From: an uncultured Muribaculaceae bacterium
Lineage (GTDB): Bacteria; Bacteroidota; Bacteroidia; Bacteroidales; Muribaculaceae
Direction: 5' to 3'
Length of the DNA: 22,550 nt
NCBI GenBank assembly: GCA_910584735.1
Contig: CAJUBM010000039.1
Location: 1 to 22,550, forward strand
Below, one piece after another: positions 9,528-17,816 of the stretch (the stretch's first letter is position 1; each line of letters begins with the position of its first letter). The notes below the pieces were generated by a model that did no database searches, was not told the DNA's origin, and saw nothing but the letters and a program-made list of their open reading frames with translations. A program made the translations under genes and the position numbers.

Positions 9528-12500
9528 ATGAAGGTTCTACTTCTAGGTTCCGGCGCCCTGAAAATCGGCGAGGCCGGCGAATTTGACTACTCAGGCTCGC
9601 AGGCCATCAAGGCCCTGAAAGAAGAGGGGATAGAGACGGTTCTGATCAACCCCAATATCGCCACCGTACAGACGTCCGAAGGTTTTGCCGATAAGGTTTA
9701 TTTCCTGCCGGTAACCAAGGAATTCGTAGAACGGGTAATCGACAAAGAGCGTCCCGACGGCATACTTCTATCTTTCGGAGGACAGACAGCCCTGAACTGC
9801 GGCGTAGAGCTTTACGAGAGCGGCATACTGGAAAAATACAACGTAAAGGTTCTCGGAACCCCCGTGCAGGCTATCAAAGACACCGAAGACCGCGAGCTCT
9901 TCGTGAAGAAGCTCGATGAAATCGATGTAAAGACCATCAAGAGCGAGGCCGTGGAGACCACCGCAGCCGCCCTCGAAGCCGCCGAACGCCTGGGTTACCC
10001 GGTAATCGTACGCGCCGCATACGCTCTGGGAGGTCTCGGCTCAGGTTTCTGCGACAACGCCGAGCAACTCGTGGCCCTCACGGAAAAAGCCTTCTCATTC
10101 TCCCCCCAGGTGCTGGTTGAGAAATCGCTCAAAGGGTGGAAAGAGGTGGAATACGAAGTGGTGCGCGACCGTTTCGACAACTGCATAACCGTCTGCAACA
10201 TGGAGAACTTCGACCCCCTGGGAATACACACCGGGGAAAGTATCGTTGTCGCTCCGTCACAGACACTCTCAAACGATGACTATCACTTCCTGCGCCAGCT
10301 GGCGATAAAGATTATACGCCACATCGGCATCGTAGGCGAATGTAACGTGCAGTATGCCTACGACCCCGATTCGATGGACTACCGCGTAATCGAGGTAAAC
10401 GCCCGTCTGAGCCGTTCGTCCGCACTGGCATCTAAAGCCACCGGCTATCCGCTGGCTTTCGTGGCAGCGAAACTCGGTCTCGGCTATGGCCTTTTCGACC
10501 TGCGCAACTCGGTGACACGCGAGACATCCGCCTTCTTCGAACCGGCCCTGGACTACATCGTCTGCAAGATACCGCGCTGGGACCTCGGAAAATTCCATGG
10601 CGTACGCCGCGAGATAGGCTCTTCGATGAAGTCCGTAGGCGAGGTAATGGCTATCGGACGTACCTTTGAGGAAGTAATCCAAAAGGGACTACGAATGATA
10701 GGACAGGGTATGCACGGATTTGTCGGAAACCACGACATTAATATAGAGGATATTGACAAGGCTTTGGCCGAACCTACCGACAAACGTATCTTCGTCGTGG
10801 CGAAAGCTATGCAGAAAGGTTATGACGTGGAACGCATACACCGTCTCACAAAGATAGACCGCTGGTTCCTTGAGAAACTCCACCATATCATTGTAACCGA
10901 AGACGACCTGAAGGCATACTCCTCTATCGACGAGATTCCCGAGGATCTCCTGCGCCGTGCAAAGGAACAAGGTTTCAGCGATTTCCAGATTGCCCGCGCC
11001 GTATTGAAAGACGGCATGGATATAACCGGCAGCGACAACCTCGTGGTACGCGCCCGCCGAAAGGAACTCGGCATACTCCCGGTGGTGAAACAGATTGATA
11101 CCCTGGCCGCAGAATATCCGGCACAGACCAACTACCTCTATCTGACATACAACGGCTCGGCAAACGACATACAATACACCGGCGACCATCGTTCGGTGGT
11201 AGTACTCGGTTCGGGCGCCTACCGCATCGGATCGTCAGTAGAATTTGACTGGTGTTCGGTAAACGCCCTGATGACAGCCCGCAAAGAGGGGTATCGGTCG
11301 GTGATGATAAACTATAATCCCGAGACCGTCTCCACCGACTACGACATGTGCGACCGTCTGTATTTCGATGAGCTCACATTCGAACGAGTGATGGATATCC
11401 TCGACATGGAATCCCCCCACGGGGTAATCCTCTCGGTAGGTGGTCAGATACCCAATAACCTGGCAACCCGCCTGGACGATGCCGGCATAAACATCCTCGG
11501 CACCGCAGCCAAATCGATTGACAATGCCGAGGACCGCCATAAATTCTCCGCGATGCTCGACCGCCTCGGCATAGACCAGCCACGCTGGCGCGAACTTACA
11601 AGTTTCGATGATATCGACAAGTTCATCTCCGAAGTGGGATTCCCGGTGCTCGTGCGTCCGAGTTACGTGCTTTCCGGCGCCGCCATGAATGTATGCTCCA
11701 ACGAACAGGAACTCCACCGCTTCCTGCGCCTTGCCGCCAACGTGTCAAAACAGCACCCTGTGGTAGTCACCGAATTCGTGCAGAACGCCAAGGAAATCGA
11801 GATGGACGCAGTGGCACAGAACGGCGAGATAAAGGCTTACGCCATATCGGAACACATCGAATATGCCGGAGTGCACTCCGGCGATGCCACCATCCAGTTC
11901 CCCCCGCAGAAACTATATGTGGAGACCATGCGCCGCATCAAGAAGGTATCGGCCCAGATAGCCAAGGCCCTTGACATATCCGGCCCGTTCAACATACAGT
12001 TCCTGGCCAAGAACAACGATATAAAGGTTATAGAATGTAACCTACGCGCATCGCGCAGCTTCCCGTTCGTAAGCAAAGTGCTAAAGATAAACCTCATCGA
12101 CCTTGCCACACAGGTAATGCTCGGCAAAAAGGTTGAGAAACCGGCCAAGAGTCTTTTCGACCTCGATTATGTAGGGGTCAAGGCCTCCCAGTTCAGCTTC
12201 TCACGCCTCCAGGGTGCCGACCCGGTGCTTGGCGTGGATATGGCTTCTACCGGCGAGGTAGGATGTCTTGGCGACGATTCATCTGAAGCCGTACTCAAGG
12301 CCATGCTCTCGGTAGGATGCCGTGTGCCGCGCAAGGCCGTGCTGCTCTCCACAGGCACACCCCGCCAGAAAGCCGACATGCTTGATGCGGCACACCGCCT
12401 GCATAACCACGGATATACCATCTACGCCACGGAAGGAACCCAGCGCTTCCTTACCGAGAACGGCATCCCGGCCATTCCGGCCTACTGGCCCTCACAGCCG

Positions 12501-12734
12501 GACCGCCATCCGCAGGCGCTGCAACTGTTGCACGACAAGCAGGTAGACCTTGTGGTAAATCTTCCCAAGAATCTTTCCTCGGCCGAACTTTCAAACGGCT
12601 ATAAGGTGCGCCGTGCCGCCATTGACCTGAACATCCCCCTGCTTACCAATGCCCGTCTGGCCTCGGCATTTATCGATGCCTTTACCACGACAAAGGTAGC
12701 CGACCTACCCATAAAATCGTGGGACGAGTATTGA
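9528..12734 (+). CDS. carB: Carbamoyl-phosphate synthase large subunit
   Basis: CarB uses two ATP, bicarbonate and ammonia to form carbamoyl phosphate. The 1068-residue protein has the full duplicated layout: N-terminal preATP-grasp/ATP-grasp half (GSGALKIGEAGEFDYSGSQA near the start), oligomerization region, second synthetase half (VVVLGSGAYRIGSSVEFDWC at about 563), and a C-terminal methylglyoxal-synthase-like allosteric domain from about residue 935. Length is close to E. coli CarB. Compared with remembered sequences, it resembles the animal CAD synthetase more than E. coli CarB: PNIATVQTS, ADKVYFLP, KIPRWDLGKF, PTDKRIFVV, PAQTNYLYLTY and NYNPETVSTDYDMCDRLYFDE are nearly CAD text. It is the second gene of the operon. 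Its TGA overlaps the next gene's ATG by one base (TGATG). Confidence 0.98.
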   Translation: MKVLLLGSGALKIGEAGEFDYSGSQAIKALKEEGIETVLINPNIATVQTSEGFADKVYFLPVTKEFVERVIDKERPDGILLSFGGQTALNCGVELYESGILEKYNVKVLGTPVQAIKDTEDRELFVKKLDEIDVKTIKSEAVETTAAALEAAERLGYPVIVRAAYALGGLGSGFCDNAEQLVALTEKAFSFSPQVLVEKSLKGWKEVEYEVVRDRFDNCITVCNMENFDPLGIHTGESIVVAPSQTLSNDDYHFLRQLAIKIIRHIGIVGECNVQYAYDPDSMDYRVIEVNARLSRSSALASKATGYPLAFVAAKLGLGYGLFDLRNSVTRETSAFFEPALDYIVCKIPRWDLGKFHGVRREIGSSMKSVGEVMAIGRTFEEVIQKGLRMIGQGMHGFVGNHDINIEDIDKALAEPTDKRIFVVAKAMQKGYDVERIHRLTKIDRWFLEKLHHIIVTEDDLKAYSSIDEIPEDLLRRAKEQGFSDFQIARAVLKDGMDITGSDNLVVRARRKELGILPVVKQIDTLAAEYPAQTNYLYLTYNGSANDIQYTGDHRSVVVLGSGAYRIGSSVEFDWCSVNALMTARKEGYRSVMINYNPETVSTDYDMCDRLYFDELTFERVMDILDMESPHGVILSVGGQIPNNLATRLDDAGINILGTAAKSIDNAEDRHKFSAMLDRLGIDQPRWRELTSFDDIDKFISEVGFPVLVRPSYVLSGAAMNVCSNEQELHRFLRLAANVSKQHPVVVTEFVQNAKEIEMDAVAQNGEIKAYAISEHIEYAGVHSGDATIQFPPQKLYVETMRRIKKVSAQIAKALDISGPFNIQFLAKNNDIKVIECNLRASRSFPFVSKVLKINLIDLATQVMLGKKVEKPAKSLFDLDYVGVKASQFSFSRLQGADPVLGVDMASTGEVGCLGDDSSEAVLKAMLSVGCRVPRKAVLLSTGTPRQKADMLDAAHRLHNHGYTIYATEGTQRFLTENGIPAIPAYWPSQPDRHPQALQLLHDKQVDLVVNLPKNLSSAELSNGYKVRRAAIDLNIPLLTNARLASAFIDAFTTTKVADLPIKSWDEY

Positions 12735-14002
12735 TGCTTAAAATCCCCGCTCTTTTATCGGTTCTTTACGGAGGCACCACCGCCTTAGCCGCACCCTCCG
12801 AGTTCCTTACCACAGGCACAGGTTCTTATTACGACCCGTATCGGTTGAGCCGGGTACAGCATCTATGCGAGCTTGCCGATGAAGTCAGGCAAGGAAACAG
12901 TTTCGAGGGTAAATATCTCGTACTCGAATCTGACATAACCTTTGACGGCTCGGAAGATTTCACAGGAATCGGCACCGCCGGGGAAGACACATACAATTCC
13001 CGGTCATTCTGCGGGGATTTCAACGGTATGCTATACACCGTCAGCAGCCTACGGCTGAATACAGACGGGGTATCGGCAACGGGACTGTTCAACTCACTCG
13101 GCACCGGGGCATACGTACACCATCTCCGCCTTGATTCATCATGCTCTGTAAACGGGAGCCGGAACACCGGGGGTATCGCAGGTATTGTATGGGACGGAAT
13201 TATTGAATTCTGCTCGTCACAAGCCACCATCAGCGGCACGATGCATGTAGGTGGGATTGTCGGCACACTACATGCCGGTGCCATACAGCACTGTGTCTCC
13301 GCCGGAAATGTGTCGGCCACCAAAAGTGTCGGAGGGATAGCAGGCACACTTGACGGCACGAGCTATGTCAACGGATGCTACAACACCTCCCCGGTACGCG
13401 CCGCCTCCCCCGGAGCCTGTGGCGGAATCGTGGGGGAAGCCTATGGTCGAGCCGTAGTTGCGGCATGTTACAATATCGGACGCGTCACGGGACGTAGAAG
13501 CGAAGAGTTCGACATCACCCCGGCAGCGATAATCTCCGACTGTCCCGTGCCTGTATGGACAGGGGAAGAAAAAGGATGCTGCTACGTGGAGTCCTATTCA
13601 GGTGTCACCGACCGCGCCGCCCGGCAATTCACCGCAGAGCAGATGCGTTCAGCCACCTCGGCAGACTACCTGAACCGTACACTCTATTCCACCGACCTGT
13701 TGGTCAGCCCCTCACCTGCAGCGATATACGGCGATATGGAGTTTACCCTCCACCCTACCCTCAACTCCGGTTTCCCGATAATGAAATGGGAGATAAAGCC
13801 CGGTGGCTCAGCCGTTACGGAGACATTTTCCGACAAACGCGTCTCAACATTCGTTATCGAAGGAAACCGCCTGATAGCCACCGGGGATGATTCGGTATCA
13901 ATCTTTACCCCCGATGGAAGATTTGTGGCAGAAAGCGCCGACATCTACCTGGCACCCGGGATATATATCGCCAACGGACAAAAAATAGTAATAACGCGAT
14001 GA
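12734..14002 (+). CDS. Secreted GLUG-repeat protein with C-terminal sorting-like tail
   Basis: The 422-residue product starts with a signal peptide (hydrophobic 5-18, likely cut after ALAA at 20). A middle domain precedes four GLUG-type repeats beginning near 145, 172, 199 and 229 (GGIAG, GGIVG, GGIAG, GGIVG, each followed by a CYN- or CxS-like segment). The end (about 375-422) carries SIFTPDGRFV then APGIYIANGQKIVI, which resembles Bacteroidota C-terminal sorting domains. GLUG proteins are surface or secreted beta-helical proteins of largely unknown function. I chose the ATG at 12734, which overlaps the carB stop as TGATG; an in-frame GTG at 12719 would add MGRVL before the signal peptide and is less likely. 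Its stop overlaps pgpA as ATGA. The link to pyrimidine and lipid genes is unexplained. Confidence 0.82.
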   Translation: MLKIPALLSVLYGGTTALAAPSEFLTTGTGSYYDPYRLSRVQHLCELADEVRQGNSFEGKYLVLESDITFDGSEDFTGIGTAGEDTYNSRSFCGDFNGMLYTVSSLRLNTDGVSATGLFNSLGTGAYVHHLRLDSSCSVNGSRNTGGIAGIVWDGIIEFCSSQATISGTMHVGGIVGTLHAGAIQHCVSAGNVSATKSVGGIAGTLDGTSYVNGCYNTSPVRAASPGACGGIVGEAYGRAVVAACYNIGRVTGRRSEEFDITPAAIISDCPVPVWTGEEKGCCYVESYSGVTDRAARQFTAEQMRSATSADYLNRTLYSTDLLVSPSPAAIYGDMEFTLHPTLNSGFPIMKWEIKPGGSAVTETFSDKRVSTFVIEGNRLIATGDDSVSIFTPDGRFVAESADIYLAPGIYIANGQKIVITR

Positions 14003-14535
14003 GCAACAACAATAACCATCCCCTGGGGGAAGCCCCATGGTTCCACGTAATTCTCTCAACAGGCTTCGGCGTGGGCTTCATTCCCGGAGCCCCTGGTACA
14101 TATGCGGCCTTCATGGCGTTGGCACTATGGTACATACTCTATCTCCTACTCCCGGTTACGCTGCTTTTCTGGGTTACGCTGGCACTGATTGCCGTCACCA
14201 TGGTGGTAGGGGCATGGACATCGCGTGTCATGGAACGATACTGGGGCGAAGACCCCCGCACAGTGGTGATAGATGAATATATCGGCTCGTGGATTCCGGC
14301 TCTCGTTGCCGCAGTCAGCGGGCATGCCGGGCTTACGGCTCTGCTTGCGCTGTTCGGTTTCGGTGCCTTCCGTCTGATAGATATATTCAAACCGCTCGGA
14401 TGCAGAAAGATGGAAAGCGTTCCCGGCGGCTGGGGAGTAATGCTCGATGATGCACTTGCCGGACTTTACGCTATGATTCTCACATGGGGATTACGCTGGA
14501 TTCTCACAGGCACTCCGCTGTTTAACGTTATTTAA
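13999..14535 (+). CDS. pgpA: Phosphatidylglycerophosphatase A
   Basis: PgpA removes the phosphate from phosphatidylglycerophosphate to give phosphatidylglycerol in the inner membrane. The 178-residue product has the family motifs in order: GFGVGFIPGAPGTYA (22-36), VVIDEYIG (89-96, with D92 and E93), FRLIDIFKP (124-132) and GGWGVMLDD (143-151). Three or four hydrophobic segments fit its membrane location. Length is normal for the family. The start ATG overlaps the GLUG gene's stop (ATGA at 13999-14002), so translation is probably coupled and the gene belongs to the carA-carB-GLUG transcript. A separate promoter follows it at about 14602. Confidence 0.94.
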   Translation: MSNNNNHPLGEAPWFHVILSTGFGVGFIPGAPGTYAAFMALALWYILYLLLPVTLLFWVTLALIAVTMVVGAWTSRVMERYWGEDPRTVVIDEYIGSWIPALVAAVSGHAGLTALLALFGFGAFRLIDIFKPLGCRKMESVPGGWGVMLDDALAGLYAMILTWGLRWILTGTPLFNVI

Positions 14536-14601
14536 GCCCATCCTCCGTTACGTACGCCTTAAAAATAAAGGCATCACTCACACAATATCGCGGGAAAACA
14601 C

Positions 14602-14609
14602 TAACTTTG
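14602..14609 (+). promoter_or_regulatory. Putative promoter -7 box for the SurA-like/OstA-like operon
   Basis: TAACTTTG at 14602-14609 fully matches TAnnTTTG and lies about 60 nt upstream of the next start codon. No TTG or T-rich -33 element is evident 19-21 bp upstream, so the call rests on the -7 box and its position in the 136-bp gap after pgpA. Confidence 0.5.
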
Positions 14610-14671
14610 TAGGTTGATAGGCTTTCTATCCTACTCCCTCCTCATCACAAATCACTACAGACCCACACAAA

Positions 14672-16045
14672 GTGAAACTCAAATATCTTGCACTCCCGGC
14701 CCTTGCCGCAGCAATCGCTGCCGGCGCAGCAGCCCCTTCAGGAAACACAAATAACTCTATCATAGAAGAAGTTGCCTGGATGGTAGGCGACCAGCCGATA
14801 TATAAAAGCGAGATAGAGGAAGCCTACCAGCAGGCCCTCTATGAGAAAACCCCTATTTCTGGCGACCCGATGTGCGTCATCCCCGAACAACTCGCCGTGG
14901 AGAAGCTATTCCTCCACCAGGCCGATATTGACACGGTGGAAGTACAGGAGGCAATGGTGACCCAGGCCGTAGACCAGCGAATAAACTATCTCATCACGAA
15001 TCTCGGCTCAAAAGAGAAAGTTGAAGAGTATTTCCGGCGTCCGCTCAACGAATTCCGTGGGCAGATGTCCGACATGATGCGCAACAACTACCGCATACAG
15101 GAAGTGCAGCGTTCACTTACCAAGAACATAAAGGCCACACCATCGGACGTTCGCAAATATTTCAACACCCTGCCGTCCGACTCAATCCCCTACGTACCTC
15201 TCCAGGTCGAGGCGGAAATCATCACCATAAACCCGCGAATCCCGCAACAGGAGATTGACGATGTGAAAGCCCGTCTGCGCGATTATGCCGACCGTGTGAC
15301 ACGCGGGGAATCTGATTTCTCCACCCTCGCCATACTCTATTCCGAGGATGGCTCAGATGTACGCGGCGGAGAAATAGGATTCATGGGACGCGGCCATCTC
15401 GAGCCGGAATATGCCGCTGTGGCCTTCAACCTCAACGACCCCAAGAAAGTATCTAAGATTGTGGAGACCCAATACGGCTTCCACATCATACAGCTTATCG
15501 AAAAACGCGGCGACCGCATAAACACCCGTCATATACTTCTGCGTCCGAAAGTGTCGAACGCCGACCTCTCCGCCGCCGTAGAACGTCTCGATTCCGTAAG
15601 GAGCGACATAAACGCCGGAAAATTCACCTTTGAAGACGGAGCCCAGGTAATATCGCAGGACACCGACACAAAGAACAACCATGGGCGGATGATAAACCAG
15701 AACAACGGTACCACCCGCTTCGAGATGCAGGACCTCCCACAGGAGGTTGCCAAAGTGGTCAACGGCATGGAGGTTGGCGACATATCCGAGGCTTTCATAA
15801 TGAAAGACCCTAAACGTAACCGCGATATAGTGGCTATTGTGAAACTCACAGCCCGCATACCGGCCCACAAGGCTAACCTCTCCGATGACTATCAGACAAT
15901 CAAGGGGATGTACGAGGCTGCCGCTAAAGAAGAGGCCGTAAACAACTGGCTACAGAAGAAAATAAAGGAAACCTATGTGAAAATCGAGGATGGGTGGAAC
16001 GATTGCGAGTTCCAGCACCAGGGTTGGATGAAGATACGTAAATAA
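14672..16045 (+). CDS. SurA-like periplasmic peptidyl-prolyl isomerase/chaperone
   Basis: SurA-type proteins escort outer-membrane proteins across the periplasm. The 457-residue product begins at a GTG codon. The next ATG in frame would remove the signal peptide (MKLKYLALPALAAAIAAGAA), so GTG is the start. The mature part has a SurA N-terminal chaperone region (about 32-165) and two parvulin domains (about 178-280 and 283-395). Recognizable parvulin segments are FSTLAILYSEDGSDVRGGEIGF and the following TQYGFHIIQL in the first, and TRHILL plus FEDGAQVISQD in the second. The second domain looks more divergent. The OstA-like gene follows after 27 bp, an arrangement I associate with outer-membrane biogenesis operons in Bacteroidales. 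Confidence 0.9.
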   Translation: MKLKYLALPALAAAIAAGAAAPSGNTNNSIIEEVAWMVGDQPIYKSEIEEAYQQALYEKTPISGDPMCVIPEQLAVEKLFLHQADIDTVEVQEAMVTQAVDQRINYLITNLGSKEKVEEYFRRPLNEFRGQMSDMMRNNYRIQEVQRSLTKNIKATPSDVRKYFNTLPSDSIPYVPLQVEAEIITINPRIPQQEIDDVKARLRDYADRVTRGESDFSTLAILYSEDGSDVRGGEIGFMGRGHLEPEYAAVAFNLNDPKKVSKIVETQYGFHIIQLIEKRGDRINTRHILLRPKVSNADLSAAVERLDSVRSDINAGKFTFEDGAQVISQDTDTKNNHGRMINQNNGTTRFEMQDLPQEVAKVVNGMEVGDISEAFIMKDPKRNRDIVAIVKLTARIPAHKANLSDDYQTIKGMYEAAAKEEAVNNWLQKKIKETYVKIEDGWNDCEFQHQGWMKIRK

Positions 16046-16072
16046 TTCCCGACTAATCCCCGACATCATCAT

Positions 16073-17776
16073 ATGATGAGACGTTCCCGATTCTCGTGGC
16101 TGAGAATACTCCCTTTGATAGCAGCCATCGCTACAGTGATGTGCGCAGCCTGGGGACGCACACCCCTGCGCCGCGACCATACCCCTATAAAACCCTCCAT
16201 CCCCTCGGCCAACCGGCTTGCCCCGAACCGGGTGTTTCTCGAACATGCCGATGAATTAAGGAAGGGACGGTTCAACAACTACCAGGTGGTTGTCGGAAAC
16301 GTACAGTTCCGCAAAGGGGGCATGTATATGTACTGCGACTCAGCCCTGTTCTTCGAAAATGACTCTCTGGAGGCGTTCGGCAACGTGCGCATGGAGCAGG
16401 GCGACACACTATTTGTCTATGCCGACCAACTCGTCTACGGTGATTCCTCACAGCTTGCGACACTCTATGCCGAGGCCGGCAAACTTGTGCGTCTCATAAA
16501 CCGCGATGTACACCTCACTACAGAAATCTTCAACTACGACCTGGGGATAGAGTTAGGATATTACGAGGTCGGCGGAACTCTGTGGGATAAGAGCAACAAA
16601 CTCACATCGTGGTACGGCGAATATTCCCCCGCTACGAAAGAAGCCATCTTCGAAGACCAGGTACACCTCCATTCCCTTCGTCCGAACGACACCCTTGACA
16701 TCTACACACAGCAGATGCTCTACAACACGGTGACACATATAGCCACTCTCGACACCACCTCCACCATCGTATCAGGCGATGGCACGATATACACCACATA
16801 CGGCACCTACAACACCGAGCTACAGCAGGCAGACCTATACAGCCGCTCGATGGTAAAGGCCCGTAACGGGAACACTCTCACAGGCGACACCCTGTTCTAC
16901 GACCGCGAACGTGGCTTCGGACGTGCCATCGGCTCCATAGAGCTTACCGACTCGGCCAACCGGGCCATACTCACCGGCGATGAAGGGTTCTATTACGAAC
17001 TTCGCGACAGCGCCCGCGTATGGGGACGCGCCCTGGCCCGGCAATATTCGGAGAACGAGGATGCCGACACGCTCTATCTCCACGCCGACACCATACGCAC
17101 CTTCCAGATTTTCACCCCGGCGGTCTACGAAGGAGACTCGCTGGTAACTGCCGCCGACTCCACACATTATATGGTGGCTGCGCCGCATGTGCGGTTCTTC
17201 CGAACCGACCTCCAGGGACTATGCGACTCCATGACCCTGGTGCAGCGCGACTCAATGATGTATCTTGACAAACACCCGGTGGTATGGAGCGGCGACAGAC
17301 AGATTTTCGGAAACGAGATACAGGTACATCTGCAAGACTCCACCGCCGACTGGGCGCGCCTCCCCCGTTTCGGATTCATGGCCGAACTCGTTGACGAGGA
17401 ATTCTACAACCAGCTTACAGGCAAAGAGATGTTCGCCACATTCGCTGACCGCAGCATACGCCATCTCGATGTCAGCGGTAATGTGCAGGCCATATACCTC
17501 CCGATGGAGAACGATTCTACCTACAATAAGATTTCAAACATTGAGAGTTCGTTCCTTTCCGCCGAGTTTTCAAACCGGCAGCTTGACAGACTGAAGATGT
17601 GGTCCGAGACAAACGGCACCATGACACCTCTCTATCTGGCGAAAAAGAATCTCTATTACCTGCCGCAGTTCCGATGGTTCGAGCCCCTCAGACCGAAAGA
17701 CCCGGAGGATGTGTTCAACATTTCACGCGAGATGCTTGACCTCATGGCCGAACCTGAATTCGGAACACGGCCATAG
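16073..17776 (+). CDS. OstA-like (LptA/LptD N-terminal-type) periplasmic protein
   Basis: The 567-residue protein has an N-terminal signal or anchor segment (about 10-26: LRILPLIAAIATVMCAAW). Repeated beta-strand units of the OstA type follow, with alternating phrases such as VVVGNVQFRKGGMYMYCDSA, AFGNVRMEQGDTLFVYAD, GDTLFYDRERGFGRAIGSI and VWSGDRQIFGNEIQVHL. OstA/LptA domains form a beta-jellyroll that carries lipopolysaccharide across the periplasm. This protein is much longer than E. coli LptA and contains several such stretches in series. It lacks an obvious C-terminal LptD barrel. Its place after a SurA-like gene supports an outer-membrane assembly role, but lipopolysaccharide transport by this protein is inferred. 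ATG codons at 16073 and 16076 are both possible; I use the first. Confidence 0.85.
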   Translation: MMRRSRFSWLRILPLIAAIATVMCAAWGRTPLRRDHTPIKPSIPSANRLAPNRVFLEHADELRKGRFNNYQVVVGNVQFRKGGMYMYCDSALFFENDSLEAFGNVRMEQGDTLFVYADQLVYGDSSQLATLYAEAGKLVRLINRDVHLTTEIFNYDLGIELGYYEVGGTLWDKSNKLTSWYGEYSPATKEAIFEDQVHLHSLRPNDTLDIYTQQMLYNTVTHIATLDTTSTIVSGDGTIYTTYGTYNTELQQADLYSRSMVKARNGNTLTGDTLFYDRERGFGRAIGSIELTDSANRAILTGDEGFYYELRDSARVWGRALARQYSENEDADTLYLHADTIRTFQIFTPAVYEGDSLVTAADSTHYMVAAPHVRFFRTDLQGLCDSMTLVQRDSMMYLDKHPVVWSGDRQIFGNEIQVHLQDSTADWARLPRFGFMAELVDEEFYNQLTGKEMFATFADRSIRHLDVSGNVQAIYLPMENDSTYNKISNIESSFLSAEFSNRQLDRLKMWSETNGTMTPLYLAKKNLYYLPQFRWFEPLRPKDPEDVFNISREMLDLMAEPEFGTRP

Positions 17777-17816
17777 AAAGCCACTCTCCACGTAACACCT
17801 TAAACCACAGATCACC

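Noticed and set aside
12719..12733. GTG start for the GLUG protein overlapping carB by 16 bases
   Set aside because: The ATG at 12734 gives a proper signal peptide and a TGATG coupling; the five extra residues add nothing recognisable.
14556..14572. GCCTT-N7-AAGGC hairpin after pgpA as a terminator
   Set aside because: The stem is only 5 bp and has no T-run after it, so it is too weak to call.
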